A stretch of 64,000 bases of DNA. It comes from Phialocephala subalpina (lineage: Eukaryota; Ascomycota; Leotiomycetes; Helotiales; Mollisiaceae). Position 1 is the first letter of the stretch. Each line of letters opens with the position of its first letter. The notes below the pieces were generated by a model that worked only from the letters and a program-made list of their open reading frames with translations, made no database searches and had not been told where the DNA came from. The translations under genes were made by a program, and so were the position numbers. Below, one piece after another: positions 55,272 through 64,000 of this stretch. The DNA lies in contig FJOG01000001.1 of the NCBI GenBank assembly GCA_900073065.1, positions 3,612,625 to 3,676,624 of the forward strand, given 5' to 3'.

Positions 55272-56646
55272 GACTGCCCTAGAAGTGCACGAGATGATTG
55301 AACAACTGGCTACTTGGAAGCTGTCTTGAAACTTCGAGATGACTGATGAGAGTGAAGAAAGGTGACATTGCAGAAGACATGCCGGTATTTATACCAGCAA
55401 CAGCTCATCCCAAGATAAGAACAGAGTTCCATATCAATTTCATGGACCCCTGGCCTGTGCGCGGGGAAGGTTCACATCTCCGAAAATGGGGCATCGAATC
55501 AGAAAGTGGACCTAGCACGGCTGAATCTAGACAACAGCTCGCTGTGACCAATGACTGCGAGTGTATTGGATCCTGACATGTTGCCCATTGCTGAAGCTGC
55601 CGGGACCTTATCAAGAAGCGTTGATATCTCGAACCATGTGCCGGAGTGCTCGTATGCTTTTCTTCCTACTGCGCTGGCAGTGGCAAGTGCCTCAAGAACT
55701 GGAAATAAATGTAATTCCTGACGATTGTCCCCGCGGCACTAGACATTTGAAAAGCATTTTGATATGAACTTGAATGCTAGCGATAGACTCGTGTCCATCG
55801 ATAGATCTGAACATAGTTCAGCCAAAGACAAATTGCCAAGCACATCTAAGCCCGAGAGCTGTTGATATGAGCTTACTCAAGACATACAAAGCGTAGCGCA
55901 CATTAAAAAGGATCCGGATTGACTTGTTGTCCTGACTTCATAAGAAGGATATGACACGACGAGCGGTGAACATTTTGAGTTTCTGGAAGAAACAGGCGAA
56001 CATCATATCTCAGCGAAGATCAGATTGATTGACGTTGGTGGTTCTTTATCGCCATATTGTTGAAGTGGAGCACTGGAATTTCAATCTCTCATTTAGAAAA
56101 ATCGTCTCAGCTTGATATCTCCTTCATGTTGCAAAGGACTCGCGACCCTTCCGAGCTAAAGATCCAAAGACCTCGGAACATTTTTGTCGCGAAAAAGTTC
56201 CAACTGCGGAACAGGCAATGATCGAACTTCGAGAACCTCTGCAAAGTGCGTGAAATATGATGTTGTGTTGTATCGAGGATGAGATGGAAGGAGATTTTGA
56301 GATGGCTCGATGCTCAAGCCGAGAGCCGCACTGGTGTTCCGGATTCCTCCAGAGGATTTGTATCGTCTCAGCTGTGATTGGACAAACACCTCAAAGACCC
56401 ACATCATTCGCACTTGCAGATGCACTAAGCGTGCCTCTATTCCCGAGGTCAAGCAATTGCCATCGACGACGTCTACACTTCACAGACCTCTTTTAATTGA
56501 CGTCGGCAACGTCTCTCTTTCGCCTCCCAGTCAATTGAAGACAGGGCTTAACATTTAATTGAGGACATTTGATTCAATCACCCACAGTGCTCGAGCCTCT
56601 GCGAACACCTTAAGATCAGACAATCAACACACTCCACTCACCCACG
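55272..56646. promoter_or_regulatory. Divergent intergenic region between the sugar transporter and sdhB
   Basis: 1.4 kb with no recognised gene. Must contain the promoters of both flanking genes. Pyrimidine-rich leader just before 56647 (ctccactcacccacgATG). Confidence 0.45.
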
Positions 56647-57565
56647 ATGGCAAGCCTCAGAAAAACCTCGCGCCTCTTCGCGGCTGCGCGCCCAGCAGTC
56701 CGATCCAATATTCGATCTTCTGCCCGCGGCTTCGCATCTGTACAATCCTCAGCTGTGCCACCCTCCCCAGATCCGGAGGCAAAGACCAAGACCTTCCACA
56801 TCTACAGATGGAACCCCGACGAGCCAACCTCCAAGCCTCGCATGCAGAGTTATACCTTGGATCTGAACAAGACTGGACCCATGATGCTGGATGCTCTGAT
56901 CAGAATAAAAAATGAGGTCGACCCTACCCTGACCTTCAGACGGTCATGCCGAGAGGGAATCTGCGGAAGCTGTGCGATGAACATTGATGGTGTTAACACT
57001 TTGGCTTGCTTGTGTATGTCCTCCCTTTACAATTTCGACAATAATTGACTCTGCGGGGCACAATCATGATCATGAGCTGACATTTCCCACAGGCCGCATC
57101 CCAACCGACACCAAGCAAGAAACCAAGATCTACCCTCTCCCCCACACCTACGTCGTCAAAGACATCGTCCCCGACCTCACCCAATTCTACAAACAATACA
57201 AATCCATCAAGCCCTACCTCCAAAACTCGACTCCCCCACCAAACGGCAAAGAATACCTCCAATCCAAAGAAGAGCGCAAGAAGCTCGACGGTCTCTACGA
57301 ATGCATTCTCTGCGCCTGCTGCTCCACATCCTGCCCTTCATACTGGTGGAACAGTGAGGAGTATCTCGGTCCTGCGGTCTTGATGCAGAGTTATAGATGG
57401 TTGGCGGATTCACGAGATACCAAGAATGAGGAGAGGAAGGCGCAGTTGGATAATAGTATGAGTTTGTATCGATGCCATACTATTTTGAACTGCTCGAGGA
57501 CTTGTCCTAAGGGTTTGAACCCTGGATTGGCGATTGCGGAGATTAAGAAGGAGATGGCTTTTTAA
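56647..57565 (+). CDS. sdhB: Succinate dehydrogenase iron-sulfur subunit (complex II)
   Basis: Exons 56647-57013 and 57093-57565, intron 79 nt, 279 residues. The N terminus ([20 protein letters not shown]) is an Arg-rich mitochondrial presequence. The first domain has the [2Fe-2S] ligands in [16 protein letters not shown] and LACLC; the second has [15 protein letters not shown] and [19 protein letters not shown] for the [4Fe-4S] and [3Fe-4S] clusters. SdhB passes electrons from the flavoprotein to ubiquinone in the inner mitochondrial membrane. SCPSYWWN and HTILNC are the quinone-site positions where SDHI-fungicide resistance changes occur; the His of CRCHTI is the wild-type state. The intron splits the third Cys of the first cluster region, as in other ascomycetes. 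Confidence 0.97.
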
Positions 57566-58386
57566 GAAGCTATTGGCACTTCGCGAACTGAGCTTGGAGG
57601 GGACAATGGAGGGGTCGATATCAGGAAGGATGGTATAAAATGACGATCGGATGAAACGATGAGGGGAATGAGGGGAGGAAAAATGGCGAGATGAAAGGCA
57701 TTGTGGTGCGATTGAAGCTTCGGTATGGGCTGATTCTGCAGCCGTGTGTAGATACAATATGGTTCTTTGCAGCATCGAATTCCTATGTTTGCCATTATTC
57801 GGATTCATTTCGTTTCCAATCTGCTGGTGCTCGAGAGTTCGCGGCTGTTTGGATCATCAGCCCATTTCGTGCAAGAGATGCTGGGCCGAGTGGCAAGAGC
57901 TTCCCCACATTATCTATGATGATGATGGAGGCGAGGTCATTCACAGTCACATGTACCTGACTTTGGGTAGCAGTCAGTACCAAATGGCAAACTCAATCCC
58001 CTTTCGTTCTGAGATTACAACAACGGTTCTGGACAACGGCTATCGCCTTCCATAGCACGTGATCTACGGCAATATTTCATGGAAACCGTTGACAGAATCC
58101 TCTGATGCACACGAGAAGTCTCTCAACCTCGAAGACATGAACTTCTGATTGCATCTACCTCAGTCCGTATCCTCAACGTTAACTTTCTGCTCAGAGAATC
58201 GATGGTCACTTTCGTGGGAGTCCACAGGTTGACAAGAATCTCTGTTACCAGTCATGCAAAGAGGACATTGTGATTGCCTAACTGAACCGTTTGGTTGGCT
58301 GCCCGTTTCTCGAGGCTTCTACTCCCTTCGAAAGCAAATCCGCCAATCAATCCCTTATCCACTCTATCCTTTCGTCCATGCTCTCC
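57566..58386. other. Intergenic region after sdhB; nothing seen
   Basis: Convergent 3' flanks of sdhB and the next gene. No motif recognised. Confidence 0.4.
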
Positions 58387-59474
58387 TCAGCTGGTTGTTG
58401 TCGTTCCAGTCCCCACGAACACTACCAGTACAGCGGCGTAGGCTGCGGTCGCACCAACAATGTCCTTGCTCTGCGCGTCTTTCATGAAATAAGATAAAGC
58501 TACTGCCACAGCAACAACGAAGACTGAAGTTGTGGTCAATGAAGTGACCTTTCCCGGGTGTAGGGTCATGATAAGCATCGGGATGATGAGAGCCAGACCG
58601 CCGAAGAGAGCCATGAAGAGTCGGCCGAGAAATTTCTGCTTCTCTTCCTGCTTCTCATCTCGCTTTTTCCAATACGATTTCAAAAATGAGTCGGACGCAC
58701 CGACTAGAGCGAGATCCCAGGATATCTTAGCAAGAATTGCCGCTCGATGTTCAGGCAACAGCAGGCCTAAATCCTCGGCACTCTCTAGCATTGCCAGTCC
58801 CAGGCTGTAATCGTAAGAGTATAACACGTCCAAATCAGCGACAGGATTCAAAGAATCCCATGCTCGGGGGTTCTGACAGGCTGTGGCTTTGATAATTTTA
58901 GCAAAGCATCGGATCTTTGAAGGCCAGCTTACAGAAATTTGCGAGGTTATCACGCAACTGATTCTGCCGTGTCACTATAGCTAACAGTTAATACTCTGTC
59001 TAGAAAGCACGAATGGATGTGCGCGTTACGGATATCTTTGGGGCTGAAATTTTGTCCAAGTACCTTTTCTGTTATATCGTAGCTGAGTACTTTAGAACCA
59101 GTATGAAAAACGTTCTTGAAATGCAGGCGTGCTATTCTTTCCTTCACCCCCAGCCTCTCTGATTCGCCGTGCATCCGCTCTTCCTCTCTCTGGAACAGCG
59201 AGACAAGATTGTCAAATGTTTGAGGTGGCTTGTCTTCACCATCTGCTTTGTCTTTGCCGTCTACTTCATCCTCTTGTGGCGCACTATCAAGCTTTCCCGA
59301 GACCCCCCCTGCCTGTACGACTCGTATTCCTTCGATAGAGTCTCCGGTCTCATTAGAAATCGTCTGCTCCTTAGATCCCAATGTCCCAAGTTCTGCTGGT
59401 GCATCGTGAATCGGGCCTCCAACTACGAGGCTGTTCACAATCACAGCCTTGCCCTTTTCAATGTCTTCGTCCAT
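58387..59474 (-). CDS. Second DUF6594-like membrane protein
   Basis: Exons 59030-59474, 58933-58974 (42 nt) and 58387-58886 (minus strand), 328 residues. The N-terminal 90 residues are acidic and disordered. A helical region follows (REEERMHGESERLGVKERIA, SPKDILTRQNQLRDNLANF). The C terminus has three hydrophobic helices: LFMALFGGLALIIPMLIMTL, TTSVFVVAVAVALSYFM and VGATAAYAAVLVVFVGTG. The order of these three helices, the ML-x-M-x-L-H motif and the D-(I/V)-(V/L)-x-x-T-A-A-Y-A-A-V-L-V-V-F ending are the DUF6594 C-terminal signature. The short middle exon makes the model somewhat uncertain. It lies next to a NACHT pseudogene, and the other DUF6594 gene in this window lies beside a broken NLR region. 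Confidence 0.65.
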
Positions 59475-59939
59475 TTCGTTCGATAATGTTTGATTTGCGC
59501 TTTCTATCTGGGCGATGAAGTTTCTTCAAAATGTATATCGAATTTTGATGAGATGAATGAAGAAGTGACGGAATGAGGTTGATGAGTTGTGAGGTTTTCA
59601 ACTTCCCAGCCTCATTTTCAGCTGCTTGACCAGGGTTAGCCGCCCGGGGGTCAAGGTGTGGCCAATCATCTGCTATGTTACACAAACACCAGACGTTGAG
59701 GAGCACACAGTATCCTCTTATGGAGTCTGAAACAATTAGTTGTTCAATTTCAAGCTACTCATTTCCGTCTTTCATAGTCTAATCGATGTCCTTGTCCTAA
59801 TTTGGATCAAATGGTTATCAAAAACAGCAAGCACAACGTTTCTTACCCGAGATATGGAAGAACGTCCTAAGACTTGTGAATGGTCTGCCAAGGAAATTTC
59901 CACAGAACTTTCATTAGATTTCAAAACATCTCACTGCTT
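59475..59939. other. Intergenic region, nothing seen
   Basis: No gene or signal recognised. Confidence 0.35.
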
Positions 59940-62165
59940 CATACTGCTAGATTCACGGTTCTTCGAAGATCACGCCTCTCGTAGGCTTGCAGGAAGTCGA
60001 GCAAGGGCCTCGATAAGCCTGTCTTTCCTTCCTGGAACTCCAGCTCTTGCAAGGTGATAGAACAAACTGTCCTGTTTCTCGACCTCCAAGTCGTTGTACT
60101 TCTGAACTTCTGAGCTGACGACATTCTCAAGTTCCGAGCTCGACGAGGCGGGAGCGGCCATGATTGCCGGGTTGAGGATTATCGTTCTGCATTTTAACTT
60201 CCAGAAATCTGGAGAGCCACAATGAAGTGATGATGGAGTGGGCGAAATCTGTTGACGCATAATCTTGTGTAAGTAGCAGGAATTCTTGGACAGACAAGTG
60301 AGCAAAACGAAAGACCTGGGAGGTTTCGTCGAGTACAACTAGGTTGCAGCAGATATCCAGTACCTGTGATGTAGATACCGCATTGTTGTTAGGTCGGATG
60401 AAATCTCTAAATTTCCTCTCGGGGAGTGCCTGTTGGAGTTCTAAGAGCACGCAGAATACGTTTCTCGATATCACTCATGCAACAGCATCTTGGTTTTGAT
60501 TGACTCGGTTGTAAATCTCCGCGTATACCTCTTGCAGAGTAGGGGGCATTTTCTCAAGACCTGTCAGAGTTAGCGTACCGTAAGGGAGAATCAGAAATGG
60601 GGTAAGGTCGAGTGTCTCACGGCCGCGGATATCTTCATCTGTTTTGAGGGTTGTTAGGTTCTACAGCTGCAAACTGGCCCAAAGAAACCTTAAGAGAATC
60701 AATTAGCTGGGATTCAAATCCAAGATTTCATGACCTGCATCCCACATGCATCCGAAGTGACCGTCTTGACAATTTGTTTGTGAAGCTCTGGCCGTTCTTG
60801 ACTTTCCCGCAGCAAAAGTCCCGAGGCAATAAGTCCATATATCTTCCATTCCACGAACGCTTTGATATCCGCTGAATTCCCGGTCGAGCTGATTTCGATG
60901 GCTTGAGAATTCTGTAGACGGAAGAAAATATCTGCTTGGTACCTACTTGATACGAAGAACTTGATGAGACTGGAGGCATTTTCAATGGTGCATAAAATGA
61001 AGTCCAGTACGATGCGTCTGACTTCATGACTGCATTCATCAAGAGCATCGATGATGATAACAGTCATTGGGCGAAGGTTGACTAGCTCTAATACTAATTT
61101 CTGCATTTCGTCGACGTCTAAACGACTGGGTGAACCGCCTTGCTCTTCCTCTTCCTCTTCGTACCTCTGTACGACTGGGGGAAGAAGGTCTGCAGAAGGG
61201 TTCAGGTTAGAGATTTGGCGAGCGATACTTGAAATGATAGACCCAGAATCTGATCTCGAATGTTCCGCTGGATTACGAGAGCAGAAGACGAAAGCAGGGC
61301 GAGGTCCGAGCTCATTCGTTGAGATTTTGATCACCTCCTCGATGACAATGGATCTGCAGCATCGGTCAGAACAGGGTTTATTGGAGAGAAGGTCGCAACT
61401 TACACCAACTTGGTCTTGCCAGATCCAGGAATTCCGTGTAACCAGATCAGGGATGATGCGCTGTCATCTTTCTATCTTTTATACACATCATCTTGCAGCA
61501 ACCACTGACCAGTTCCTTGAAGAATTTCTCTTTTGCTCTCTTTGTGTTGTTTGATGTAATCAAGGCATTTCTTGTCTGAAATCCAGTCAAGAATATTTCG
61601 TCTCTTTTCCTCTGGCACAGGTAGTCACCAGCTAAAGTGCGCACTAGGCAATGCAAATTTGAAATCTTACTCTCAAGATTGTCGTGAATATTTTGAATCC
61701 AAGATGACATTCGCGCTAACGGCGCATCGAAATTTGCTAAAACTTGTCTGAGCTCCTGATGATGTATCGAGTTGTCTGTAAAGATGAAACGTCTTTGTCA
61801 GCCAGGTTGTCACCCTATTTCGAGCCAATCCTTTCGATGTATCAATCTCGCAGCCTTGCATAGACTTTCTCAGGCTAGAATATTCTTGGTTGGAACTCCT
61901 GCCAATGGAAGCCATGGCGGAAGGAGAGGAAGTCTAGAAAGTCCCGGCAAGACTACGAGACTAATACATCGAAAGCGCTGCCTCGGAGTTGCATGATTAT
62001 TTCATCTCCAGAATCTTGACAAACCTTCGTGCGAGACTAACGAAGCCCATTTCTCCACTTCATTCAAAGACTCCTTGATCTCATCTAACGGGCTTTGGAA
62101 CTCAGCCTTATCTCTAAAGGCGCCCAATGTGATTCGAATTATAAGTCTGGTTAGCAGGTCGAGCA
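59940..62165 (-). pseudogene. Decayed NACHT NLR gene
   Basis: Read from 62165 downwards: an N-terminal helical part (DEIKESLNEVEKWASL and, later, WIQNIHDNLESKI), the P-loop ASSLIWLHGIPGSGKTKL (around 61400-61450) with introns on both sides, FVFCSRNPAEHSRSD, Walker B MTVIIIDALDECSHE, LIKFFVSSRYQADIFFRLQ, GMFRW-like end of the NACHT region, then VYAEIYNRVNQNQDAVA, a TGA, and the winged-helix/downstream block LDICCNLVVLDETSQVFRFA followed by HLSVQEFLL. Stops at LQL-x-NL (TAG) and VA-x-VIS (TGA) sit where Gln and Arg are likely. The 3' end is unclear: no ankyrin or WD repeats follow before 59940. N-terminal exon boundaries could not be resolved. Confidence 0.7.
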
Positions 62166-62187
62166 TTATACTAGATTATGGCTAATA

Positions 62188-63547
62188 CAGTGCCGCGTCA
62201 AGAGTCTGAGCCAATTAAGCGAAAACGCGTAAAACGCGTTGACGCGTTTTTCTACTCCTTCCCTTCTACACAATAAATGCCACCTCAACGCACTCCTTTA
62301 GGCAATTCCTTTGGGAATAGGCAATTCAACTATAAACTTACTCTATATTAAAGAGGTATTGCTATTAGTATGCGCATAAAAGCCGCCAAAATCCCCGAAA
62401 TTAAAGCCACTTTAAATTGCTCCCGCGGAGCTATTCGAAGCACCTTCTCCCTCGCTTATCTACGTAATGATAGAGAATTTTAACCTCGAACCGGCGGATC
62501 GAAGTATTATATCGAAGTAGACGAACGATTATTACTTCGATATATACGCGTAAACTCGAAAGATAATTACTTAGACCTCAAAAAGAAGCTTAATCTCGGA
62601 ATGAGTAAGTCTATAGTCGATCGAATTCTCAAAAAATATAGTATATACAATTAGAAAGTTAAAAGGCGCTTATTTTTTATAGAGGAGAATGCGGTTAAGA
62701 AATTAGTTTAGTATTTAAAGAATAGGGGCAGAAACAAAGAGGAATAGGGAATATTTATGTAGAGTGATAAGTATTTAATGGAACGGGGGCGGGGGAAATA
62801 GACCGAATGAGTATTTCGAACTATTAATTAAGTATAAAATAAATCGATAATTTAAATTTACGATTATTATAAAAATATGAAAGTTATAATTTAAAGATGC
62901 TTTTAAAATACTAAGAGGATTAACCTTTATATTATAAATCGAGATTTCGAATTTAAGAAATATAAATATTCCGTTAATTCTTATTTAGAGGTTTTTAACG
63001 CAAAAGTTAAACTAATAGTTTAATCTTTAGATTTTAAGTATATTTTTATATAAAACAATGCCTCTATTTATCGGGCAATTAAAATATGCAATTAGTTTAA
63101 AGAGAATAAAATTACGTAGATCGAAGATTAGTTTTTTTATTCTCTCGATTTAAATTCGATCAAGTATATTTAATAGGAATTTAAAAAGAGAGTTTTTAAG
63201 ATGTTTCTAGAGATTATAGCGGATAAAAGTGAAAGTGAATATGTAAGATAATAACTTGAAAGTACTCTATAAATAATATAAGATATAATAATTTAAGAGA
63301 GAGTATAATTAATCGAATTAAAGTTTATATCGAGGCAAAGAGATAATATACAAAATATTAAAGTAAAGTTTCAATATTTGCGAATTATTTTTTTATCGAA
63401 AAGTAATTGATTTATATGCGTATTAATAGAATTAATTAGATTTTAAATCAAACGGAAAATAGTAGAGATACATGGATTTTTGTAAATTAGAATTATAATG
63501 GGGTGCGGGGTAAAAATATAAGGGCTTAGACTCATGACGTGGCATTA
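62188..63547 (+). mobile_element. RIP-decayed Tc1/mariner element, 1360 bp, TA target sites
   Basis: The left end cagtgccgcgtcaagagtct (then gagcc) pairs with the reverse complement of the right end taatgccacgtcatgagtct (then aagcc). Differences are almost only C/T and G/A. TA flanks both (62186-62187 and 63548-63549). Inside, from 62278, the frame reads MPPQRTPLGNSFGNRQFNYK, then IKAAKIPEIKATLNCSRGAI and DERLLLRYIRVNSKDNYLDL with TAA/TAG/TAA interruptions: the N-terminal HTH region of a Tc1-like transposase. The catalytic half is AT-rich and unreadable. Confidence 0.85.
62278..62830 (+). pseudogene. Remnant of a Tc1-like transposase, N-terminal half
   Basis: MPPQRTPLGN is a frequent start of fungal Tc1-like transposases. 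HTH-like segments follow (SMRIKAAKIPEIKATLNCSR, MSKSIVDRILKKYSIYN). Several in-frame TAA/TAG stops, consistent with C to T change. Confidence 0.7.
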
Positions 63548-63549
63548 TA

Positions 63550-64000
63550 CGAACTACTTTTATTTGATTGGAAAAATCTCTTCGCATTAAATAAAAATCT
63601 TAGAATTACTTCGTAATTCTTAATTAGGTATATCCGAAAATAAATTATTATTTGATTATAATATTAAATTTTTTTAAATTATTAATATATTTATAAGAAA
63701 ATATTATAAAATATAACCTTTTTATAAGAAAAATTAAATTAATATATTTATTTTATATTATTTTCAATTCTTTGGAAATTAATATTAATATTTAATGAAA
63801 ATTTAATAAGAATTTTTTCTTTCTTTAAATAATTTGATTTTATTAATTAATATTTATTATTTAATATAATACTAATTAAATATAATTTTAAAATTTTATT
63901 TATTGAAAATCACGTGATTAGAATATAAGGGGTTTATAAAGGGTTCAAATAAATGAGAAATTAAAATTCATTTCGAGTTTCAAATTTAAAATTTAAAAAA
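63550..64000. other. AT-rich island to the window end
   Basis: Strongly AT-rich, no open frame; probably another RIP-decayed repeat. Confidence 0.5.

Noticed and set aside
60000..60162. Small minus-strand frame starting MAAPASSSSELENVVSSEVQ
   Set aside because: It may be a separate short gene or the frameshifted end of the NACHT pseudogene; the two cannot be separated by eye.
1..64000. tRNA, rRNA, CRISPR arrays, bacterial operon signals
   Set aside because: None seen. The sequence is eukaryotic nuclear DNA; no cloverleaf-like tRNA with intact B box stood out.

Overview
This is a nuclear contig from a filamentous ascomycete (Pezizomycotina; a leotiomycete-like fungus fits, but the window alone cannot prove the class). 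Genes carry short GT-AG introns (about 37-130 nt) with CTAAC/CTGAC branch sites. They include fungal-specific families (HET, STAND/NLR, DUF6594, DUF1479, NIS1-like effector). Gene-sized GC-balanced blocks alternate with very AT-rich islands that look like repeat-induced point mutation (RIP) of transposons.

Layout. 0-16.6 kb: an eight-exon gene with a STAND-type N-terminal domain, then a DUF7708-NACHT-C2H2 NLR gene split in two (2.7-4.2 kb and 13.8-15.6 kb). The 9.6 kb between the halves holds AT-rich DNA, a Tc1/mariner element with intact inverted ends, a decayed gene and an intact HET-domain gene. The 3' half of the NLR runs into a MED15/KIX-like segment. 18-29.5 kb: ordinary genes (Ser/Thr-rich secreted protein, proline-rich disordered protein, GT62 mannosyltransferase, Pex4-like E2, NIS1-like secreted protein, small secreted protein). 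30-45.5 kb: decayed NB-ARC, vWA, HET and amine-oxidase genes, two related TA-flanked inverted-repeat elements, a DUF6594 gene, and a row of three genes whose C-terminal domains look like retropepsins. Only the first of these keeps the DTG active site. 46.4-49.7 kb: a divergent pair made of a HeLo-like (HELL-type) protein with a C-terminal PP-type amyloid motif and an NB-ARC-TPR NLR with an N-terminal PP-type motif. The pair lies between two collinear fragments of a broken flavin amine oxidase gene. 50.5-57.6 kb: a conserved unknown, a DUF1479 dioxygenase, a sugar transporter and the succinate dehydrogenase iron-sulfur subunit. 58.4-64 kb: a second DUF6594 gene, a NACHT pseudogene and a RIP-decayed Tc1-like element.

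How it fits together. The window is rich in allorecognition and cell-death genes: four NLR loci (one apparently intact), one intact and one broken HET gene, and a HeLo-like effector. The 46.4-49.7 kb pair is the most coherent system: the NLR would sense a ligand through its TPRs, oligomerise through NB-ARC, and its N-terminal amyloid motif would template the matching motif on the membrane-active effector. Many broken genes carry stops at positions where family patterns suggest Gln, Arg or Trp codons, as expected from C:G to T:A change.

Exon coordinates were derived by hand from splice signals and reading-frame continuity. Family names are from motif recognition, not database search.
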